Positions 50,837 to 57,530 of a stretch of DNA of 57,530 nt are shown here, one piece after another; position 1 is the stretch's first letter, and the number at the start of each line of letters is the position of its first letter. Source of the DNA: Stagnimonas sp. (lineage in GTDB: Bacteria > Pseudomonadota > Gammaproteobacteria > Nevskiales > Nevskiaceae); contig JAUYNO010000081.1 in the NCBI GenBank assembly GCA_030696045.1, forward strand, positions 1 through 57,530. The letters are read 5' to 3'. A program made the position numbers and the translations under genes. Under the pieces are notes generated by a model. The model searched no databases and was not told the origin of the DNA. It worked only from the letters and a program-made list of their open reading frames with translations.

Positions 50837-51636
50837 GCGAGGCGGTACGCATACACCCGACGGCCATCATCGATCCCAGGGCCGAGCTGCACGAATCGGT
50901 GCAGGTGGGTCCCTACTCGATCATCGGTGCCGGGGTCGAGATCGGTGAGGGCAGCTGGATTGGCCCGCATGTGGTGCTCAGCGGACCCCTGAAGCTGGGT
51001 CAGCGCAACAAGGTCTACCAGTTCGCCAGCGTCGGCGAGCTGTCGCAGGACAAGACCGCCACCGAAGATCAGCCCACCAGCACGGTAATCGGCGACGACA
51101 ACATCATCCGCGAGTACGTCAGCATCCAGCGCGGCACCATGAAGGAGTACGACACCAAGCGCGGCGAGACCCGCATCGGTGATCGCAACCTGATCATGAA
51201 TTACTGCCACGTCGCTCACGACTGCCTGATCGGCAGCGACACCATCTTTGCCAACAACGCCAGCCTCGCCGGCCATGTCGAGATCGGCGACTGGGTGATC
51301 CTCGGCGGCTACACCCTGGTCTACCAGTTCTGCCGCATCGGGCCGCATGCCTTCACCGCCTACGGCGCCGGCCTGTCGGGCGACGTGCCGCCGTTCGTGA
51401 TGGTGCAGGGCACGCCCGCCGACGCCCGCGCCATCAACAAGGAGGGCCTGCGCCGGCGCGGCTTCAGCGCCGAGCAGATCGAGCCGATCGAAGAGGCCTT
51501 CAAACTGATCTACCGCTCCGGCAAGGTGATGGCCGAGGTCAAGGCGGAGTTGGCGCAGATGGCCGAGCACTCCGAGCACGTGCGGCTGATGTCCGAGTTC
51601 ATCAACTCGGGCAAGCGGCCCTTGGCGAGAGGGTGA
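50833..51636 (+). CDS. lpxA: UDP-N-acetylglucosamine acyltransferase
   Basis: The 267-residue protein is a left-handed beta-helix enzyme with IHPTAIIDPRAELHESVQVGPYSIIG, the catalytic His segment NYCHVAHDCLIG, and the C-terminal helices RRGFSAEQIEPIEEAFKLIYRSG. It performs the first committed step of lipid A synthesis. It overlaps fabZ by 4 bp. Two hairpins separate it from lpxB. Confidence 0.97.
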   Translation: MSEAVRIHPTAIIDPRAELHESVQVGPYSIIGAGVEIGEGSWIGPHVVLSGPLKLGQRNKVYQFASVGELSQDKTATEDQPTSTVIGDDNIIREYVSIQRGTMKEYDTKRGETRIGDRNLIMNYCHVAHDCLIGSDTIFANNASLAGHVEIGDWVILGGYTLVYQFCRIGPHAFTAYGAGLSGDVPPFVMVQGTPADARAINKEGLRRRGFSAEQIEPIEEAFKLIYRSGKVMAEVKAELAQMAEHSEHVRLMSEFINSGKRPLARG

Positions 51637-51645
51637 GCCGGGGCG

Positions 51646-51701
51646 GTAGCGAACAGCCAGTGGCTGTTCGCCCGGCGAACGCCCGCACATGGATGTGCGG
51701 G
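51646..51701. repeat. Two hairpins, the first GTAG-headed, between lpxA and lpxB
   Basis: GTAG at 51646 opens a unit with stem GCGAACAGCC/GGCTGTTCGC (51649-51671). A second stem CCCGCACA/TGTGCGGG spans 51682-51701. They fill the 111 bp gap and have no T-run, so they look like REP-type elements rather than terminators. Confidence 0.7.
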
Positions 51702-51747
51702 GCGGGGTTAGCGTGGTGCGCTGAAGTCGCGCCATGGACGGCCTGCT

Positions 51748-52893
51748 TTGGCTAACGAAGCCCCCCACTTCGCCCTCATCGCCGGCGAACTCTCCGGCGA
51801 CATCCTCGGCGCAGCCTTGATCCGCGCCCTGCGCCAGCGGTATCCCCAGGCCCGCTTCAGCGGCCTGACCGGTCCGCGCATGCTGGCGGAGGGCTGCGAG
51901 TCGGTGGGCAGTATCGAGGCGCTGTCGCTGATGGGGATTGCCGAGGTGCTGCCGGCGATTCCGCGCCTGATGCGGCTGCGCGCCGCGCTGGTCGAGCGCT
52001 ATGCCCGCGAGCGGCCGGAGGTGCTGATCGGCATCGACGCGCCCGACTTCAATCTCGGCCTGGAGCGGCGCCTGCGCGAGCGGGGCCTGAAGACCGTGCA
52101 CATGGTCAGCCCCAGCGTCTGGGCCTGGCGCGAGGGGCGGGTGCACGGCATCGCGAAATCGGTCGATCTGATGCTCTGCCTGTTTCCCTTCGAGCCGGCC
52201 TTCTACGCGAAGCATTCGGTGCGCGCCGCCTACGTTGGGCATCCGCTGGCGGACCAGCTCGACGATACGCTGAGTCCCGCCGCCGGCCGCGCCGCCCTGG
52301 GCCTGCCGGAGCGGCCGACGTTGGCGGTACTGCCGGGCAGTCGGGGTGGCGAGGTCGGCCGCCTGGCGGTTCCCTACGCCCAGGCAGCCGCGCGTCTGGC
52401 GGTCGAATTTCCGGATCTGCAATTTGTCACTCCCGTCGCCAAGCCCAGCCTGCGGCCGCTGATGGAGGCCGCGCTACGCGAGCACGCACCGGGGCTCCGC
52501 TGGACCCTGCTCGACGGCCAGTCGCGTCATGCCATGCAGGCGGCCGACGCGGTGCTGCTGGCCAGCGGCACCGCCACCCTGGAATGCCTGCTGCTGGGCC
52601 GGGCCATGGTTGCGGGCTATCGAGTCGCGCCATTCACCGCCTGGTTGCTGCGGCGGCTGGTCAAGATCCATCACGCCAGCCTGCCGAACCTGCTGTGTGA
52701 ACGGCCGGTGGTGACCGAATGCCTGCAGGAAGACTGCACGCCTGAGAATCTGGTTGCGGCGCTGCGACCGCTGCTGGTCGATCCGGCTGCGCGAAACGCG
52801 CAGACGGCTGCGTTCTCGGCGGTTCGTCAGGAATTGAAGCGCGACGCGGGAATGCTGGCAGCACAAGCGATTTCGGACTTGCTGGGCAACTGA
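51748..52893 (+). CDS. lpxB: Lipid-A-disaccharide synthase
   Basis: The 381-residue protein has ALIAGELSGDILGAALI at the N-terminus, IGIDAPDFNLGLERRLRE, VSPSVWAWREGRVHGI, the LPGSRGGEV nucleotide loop and ASGTATLECLLLGRAMV. It joins UDP-diacylglucosamine and lipid X at the inner membrane. The best start is TTG 51748; an ATG at 51734 is out of frame. The REP-like gap may reduce read-through from lpxA. Confidence 0.94.
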   Translation: MANEAPHFALIAGELSGDILGAALIRALRQRYPQARFSGLTGPRMLAEGCESVGSIEALSLMGIAEVLPAIPRLMRLRAALVERYARERPEVLIGIDAPDFNLGLERRLRERGLKTVHMVSPSVWAWREGRVHGIAKSVDLMLCLFPFEPAFYAKHSVRAAYVGHPLADQLDDTLSPAAGRAALGLPERPTLAVLPGSRGGEVGRLAVPYAQAAARLAVEFPDLQFVTPVAKPSLRPLMEAALREHAPGLRWTLLDGQSRHAMQAADAVLLASGTATLECLLLGRAMVAGYRVAPFTAWLLRRLVKIHHASLPNLLCERPVVTECLQEDCTPENLVAALRPLLVDPAARNAQTAAFSAVRQELKRDAGMLAAQAISDLLGN

Positions 52894-52953
52894 TTCAGCC
52901 TCGCCGGCAAGTCAAGACTCCCCAAGCAAGCCGGTTCCGGGCACCCTAGCTCC

Positions 52954-53541
52954 ATGTACGAACTGATCGCAGGCGTGGACGAGGCAGGGCGCGGCTGCCT
53001 GGCGGGCCCGGTCTACGCGGCAGCGGTCGTCCTGCCGGCCGATCACGGCCTGCGCGGGCTCAATGACTCCAAGCAGTTGTCGCCCGCCGCGCGTGAAAAG
53101 CTGTTCCCGCAGATTCAGTCGCGGGCGCTGGCCTGGGCGATTGGCACGGCGAGCGTCGAAGAGATCGACCGACACAACATCCTGCAGGCGAATTTCCTGG
53201 CGATGCGCCGTGCGATTGCCGGCTTGGGCCTGGTGCCGACGCGTTGCCGGGTCGACGGCAACCAGAACCCGCGGCTGGACCTGCCGACCGAACTGGTCAT
53301 CGGTGGCGATGCTATCCATGCCGAGATCATGGCGGCCAGCATCCTCGCGAAGGTCGCTCGTGATCGTCATTTGCGGGAACTGGATCGACTGTATCCGGGC
53401 TACGGCTTCGCGCTCCACAAGGGCTATGGCACTGCCGTGCATCTCGCCGCGCTGCGTCGCCTCGGCCCCTGTGCCGAGCACCGCATGAGCTTCGCGCCCT
53501 GCGCGCAGACCGTGCTGGCGCTGGAGGAGGCGGCTGCATGA
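52954..53541 (+). CDS. rnhB: Ribonuclease HII
   Basis: The 195-residue protein has the RNase HII active-site motif [35 protein letters not shown], a conserved Asp in CRVDGNQNP and [31 protein letters not shown]. It removes ribonucleotides from DNA. It overlaps dnaE by 4 bp. Confidence 0.96.
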   Translation: MYELIAGVDEAGRGCLAGPVYAAAVVLPADHGLRGLNDSKQLSPAAREKLFPQIQSRALAWAIGTASVEEIDRHNILQANFLAMRRAIAGLGLVPTRCRVDGNQNPRLDLPTELVIGGDAIHAEIMAASILAKVARDRHLRELDRLYPGYGFALHKGYGTAVHLAALRRLGPCAEHRMSFAPCAQTVLALEEAAA

Positions 53542-56500
53542 GTTTCGTCCACCTCCGCGTCCATACCGAGTACTCGCTCACCGACAGCATCGTTCGGGTC
53601 GAGCCGCCCAAGCGCAAGGGGGGTGGCCAGGGTGCGACGCTGACCTCGGCGGCGAAGGAGCTGAAGCTGCCAGCGCTGGCGGTCACCGACCGCAACAATC
53701 TTTTTGCGATGGTGAAGTTCTACAAGGCAGCCGAGAGTGCGGGCGTCAAGCCGGTGGCCGGCGCCGATGTGCTGATCGAGGAACGAGGCAAGGACGAGGG
53801 CGCCGAGCGCCTGACCCTGTTGGTGCAGAACGAGGCCGGTTACCTCAATCTCGCGGCGCTGTTGTCGCGCGCCTATGCCGAGGGCCAGCAACGCGAGGGT
53901 GCGGTGATCCGGCGCGACTGGCTGCGCGAGCGCAGCGGTGGCCTGATCGCCTTGACCGGCCGCGACGGCAGCCTGGCCCGGGCGCTGCTGGCCGATGCGC
54001 TGGAACTGGCCGAGACCATCCGCGCCGAATGGCAGGCCCTGTTCCCGGAACGCCTGTACCTGGAAGTGAGCCGTTGCGGCCGGCCGGGCGAGGAAGACTG
54101 GGTCGAGATCGCGGCGCTCTACGCCCGTCACTGCGGGCTGCCGCTGGTGGCGACCAATGACGTGCGCTTTCTGCGGCGGGATGAATTCGACGCCCACGAG
54201 GCGCGTGTCTGCATCGCCACCGGCCGCATGCTGGCCGATGACAAGCGTCCCAAGGACACCACGCCCGAGCAGTATCTGAAGTCGGCGGAGGAAATGCGGG
54301 CGCTGTTCGCCGACCTGCCGGAAGCGGTCGAGAACACGCTCGAGATCGCCCGGCGTTGCACGCTGACGCTCAAGTTCGGCACCTACCACCTGCCCAACTT
54401 CCCGGTGCCGGCCGAGCACACGCCGGACAGCTTCCTGGAGCAGGAGGCGAAGGCCGGCCTCGAATGGCGCCTGAGCCAGATCAAACCGGCGCGACCGCTG
54501 CAGGAGTACCGCGACCGCCTCGATTTCGAGATCGGCATCATCAAGAAGATGGGCTTCGCCGGTTACTTCCTGACCGTGTCGGACTTCATCCAATGGGCCA
54601 AGGACCACGGCTGTCCGGTAGGGCCGGGACGCGGTTCGGGCGCCGGCTCCCTGGTCGCCTACTCGCTCAAGATAACCGATCTCGATCCGCTGCCCTACGA
54701 CCTGCTGTTCGAGCGCTTCCTGAATCCCGAGCGCGTCTCCATGCCCGACTTCGACGTCGATTTCTGCATGGACAACCGCGACCGGGTGATCCAGTACGTC
54801 GCCGACAAGTTCGGCCGCGACTACGTCGGCCAGATCGTCACCTACGCGACCATGGCGGCGCGCGGCGTGGTGCGCGATGTCACCCGCATCATGGGCCATG
54901 GCTTTGGTTTCGGAGATCGGCTGGCCAAGCTCATTCCGGGTCTGCCCGGCACTACGCTGGCGGACGCCATCGAGGAGAACCCGGAGCTAAAAAAGGCGTA
55001 CGAGGAAGAGGAGGACAGCCGCGCGGTACTCGACATGGCGCTGGCCCTGGAAGGCGTCACCCGCGGCGTCGGCGTGCATGCCGGCGGCGTGGTGATCGCG
55101 CCCCGGCCGCTGTCCTGCTACACACCGCTGTACTGCGAATCCGACGGCAGCGGCGTTCGCACGCAGTTCGACATGAAGGACCTCGAAACGATTGGCCTGG
55201 TGAAGTTCGACTTCCTGGGGCTGAAGACGCTGACCATCATCGAGGAGGCGGTCAACAACATCGCCCTGCGCGGCCAGCCGAAGATCGACGTGCTGAGCCT
55301 GCCGCTCGACGACGCCAAGACCTATCGGGAGGTCTATCAGAAGGGCCAGTGCGGCGCGGTGTTCCAGATGGAATCACCGGGCATGCAGAAGGCCAGTCTT
55401 GACCTCAAGCCGGACTGCTTCGAGGACATCATCGCCCTGGTGTCGCTCTACCGCCCGGGACCGATGGAGAACATCCCGGAGTTCTGCAAGCGCAAGCGCG
55501 GCGAGATCAAGGTCGAGTACCTGCATCCGGAAATGGAGCCGGTGCTCAAGCCCACCTACGGCATCTTCGTCTACCAGGAACAGGTGATGCAGATGTCGCA
55601 GCGCCTGGCCGGCTACAGCCTGGGTGGTGCCGACCTCTTGCGCCGCGCCATGGGCAAGAAGATCAAGGCGGAGATGGAGAAACAACGCGAGATCTTCACC
55701 ACCGGCGCCATCGGCCGTGGCGTCGATACCGAGGTGGCGACCAAGGTATTCGACCTGATGGCGAAGTTCGCGGACTACGGCTTCAACAAGTCGCACGCCG
55801 CCGCCTATGCACTGGTCAGTTACCAGACCGCCTGGCTCAAGACCCATCATCCGGCCGAGTTCATGGCGGCGGTGATGTCCTGCGAAATGGCGCACACGGA
55901 AGCCATCGTCGGCTTCCGTGACGAGGCCATTCGCATGGGGCTGAAAGTGCTGCCGCCGGACGTCAACCAGTCGCGCTATCGCTTCACCGTGCCCGGGCCG
56001 CGCTCGGTGCGTCACGGCCTCGGCGCCATCAAGGGGGTGGGCGAGGGTGCCGTCGAGGGCATCGTCGCCGAGCGCGACGCGCACGGTCCGTTCGTCGACC
56101 TGTTCGATTTCTGCCGCCGCATCGACACCCGGCGCTGCAACAAGAAGGTGATGGAGGCGCTGATCTTCTCGGGTGCGCTCGATAGCCTCGGGCTCAACCG
56201 CGCCTCGCTGATGAAGACCCTGCCCAAGGCCCTGCAGCTGGCGGAGCGGGCGGCGGCCTCGGCCAGCAGCGGCCAGAACGAGCTGTTCGGGCTGGGTTCG
56301 TCGCAACCCAAGATCAGCGAGCGGGTGCAGGCCGACCAGGTCATGGAATGGAATCTGGGCGAGCGTCTGCAGCGCGAGATCGAAACGCTCGGCTTCTATC
56401 TGTCCGGTCACCCGATGGAGACCTCGAAGGAGCTGATCGACCAGGTCTGCTCCGGCAAGCTGGGCGAGATGCTCGCCAACCTGCCGCCGCCAGCGCCGGT

Positions 56501-57124
56501 GGGTGCCGACGGCAAGCCCAAGTGGCAGCCGCGTACCAAGCATCTGTTCGCCGCCTGGGTCGACGACATCCGCTTCTTCAAGCCCAAGGAAGAAGGTGGT
56601 CGCGCCAGCTACAAGCTGACGCTGTCCGATGCCGGCGGCAGCCTTGCGACCTGGATCGATGCCGACAAGTGGCCGAAATTTGCCCCCTTCATCAAGGCCG
56701 ACACCCTGGTGTTCGTGCTGGGTGAGCTGGGCCGCTCGCAACCTCGCGAGGGCCGGGAGTCCGAGCCCCGGCTTTTCAATCCGGACTTTTTCGCGCCGGG
56801 GACCGTCATGAACGAGTACGCCCAGCGCATCAGCCTGCGCTGGCTGCGCCGGCCGGCGGCCGAAGTGCTGGCCCTGAAAGCCCTGTTGCTGCCCTACAAG
56901 GACCCCGTGGGGGTGCCGGTAACGGTCGAGTACCTGGGAGTTTCGGCCACCGCGGTGCTGGAATTCCCGCCGGACTGGCGCCTGAAGGTCGATACGAATA
57001 GCCTTGCGGCATTGCAACAATTCCTTCCGGGCGATTGCGTTAAAGTGCAATACCGACGGTATCAGCCCCCGGTGCAGGAACGCCGCTTTGATCGCGCGTT
57101 CGCCGGAGGCGGTGGAGACGACGA

Positions 57125-57128
<4 letters not shown>
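53538..57128 (+). CDS. dnaE: DNA polymerase III alpha subunit
   Basis: The 1196-residue protein has an N-terminal PHP domain ([15 protein letters not shown]), polymerase palm aspartates in [16 protein letters not shown] and in [39 protein letters not shown], a helix-hairpin-helix region, the beta-clamp motif near QNELFGLG, and a C-terminal OB domain. It is the replicative polymerase. A short insertion [11 protein letters not shown] occurs after the first PHP strand. It overlaps accA by 4 bp. Confidence 0.97.

Positions 57129-57530
<402 letters not shown>

Overview
This window looks like a GC-rich gammaproteobacterial chromosome carrying a 12.6 kb prophage. Gene order places the host near Pseudomonas, Xanthomonas or Nevskia-type gammaproteobacteria: infC-rpmI-rplT-pheS-pheT-ihfA-merR-tRNA-Pro, smc-zipA-ligA, scpA-scpB-rluB, yciK-mupP-ubiG-mtaD/mtnA and lpxD-fabZ-lpxA-lpxB-rnhB-dnaE-accA. 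No single gene fixes the genus. GTAG-headed REP-like hairpins at 37239, 37896-37968 and 51646 fit that group.

Layout. Positions 1-9.6 kb hold a partial tRNA-Asn, an aspartate aminotransferase, an RND efflux pair, a YegD-type Hsp70 protein, uvrB and tRNA-Val. From 9.7 to 16.6 kb lie a cyclic-nucleotide/EAL signalling protein and the translation operon infC-rpmI-rplT-pheST-ihfA-merR, ending at tRNA-Pro(GGG). From 29.3 kb onward is ordinary core genome: queF, smc-zipA-ligA, bolA-yciI-yciB, a YciO protein, an M50 protease, trpS, scpAB, rluB, a sulfotransferase, the yciK-mupP-ubiG-mtaD block opposite mtnA, and the lipid A/dnaE operon, which runs off the right edge in accA.

The exciting part is 16600-29246. 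It is bounded by an exact 25 bp direct repeat of the tRNA-Pro 3' end, with a tyrosine integrase at the right end. It has no terminase, portal, tape measure or tail genes. It encodes a double-jelly-roll major capsid protein of the PM2 (corticovirus) P2 type at 21713, an FtsK/HerA-like packaging ATPase at 20744, a series of small single-membrane-span proteins, a candidate vertex protein, a beta-helix spike, a lysozyme-like virion protein and a lysis-type pair. I read it as an integrated tailless, internal-membrane dsDNA phage. Its early arm carries a divergent repressor, palindromic operators, tiny coupled ORFs, a winged-helix replication initiator and an iteron-like candidate origin. A HicB/HicA-type pair sits near the integrase.

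The most unusual inference concerns the attachment site. attP lies inside the repressor reading frame. Joining the two prophage ends in silico keeps that frame open for about 40 further codons and places it 47 nt upstream of the integrase in the same direction. In the prophage the repressor instead ends in eight residues read from the antisense of tRNA-Pro. Integration would therefore change the repressor C-terminus and cut the integrase off from its operon, an arrangement like the integration-dependent immunity known in some mycobacteriophages.

All calls come from reading the sequence and recalled family knowledge; no database search was run.
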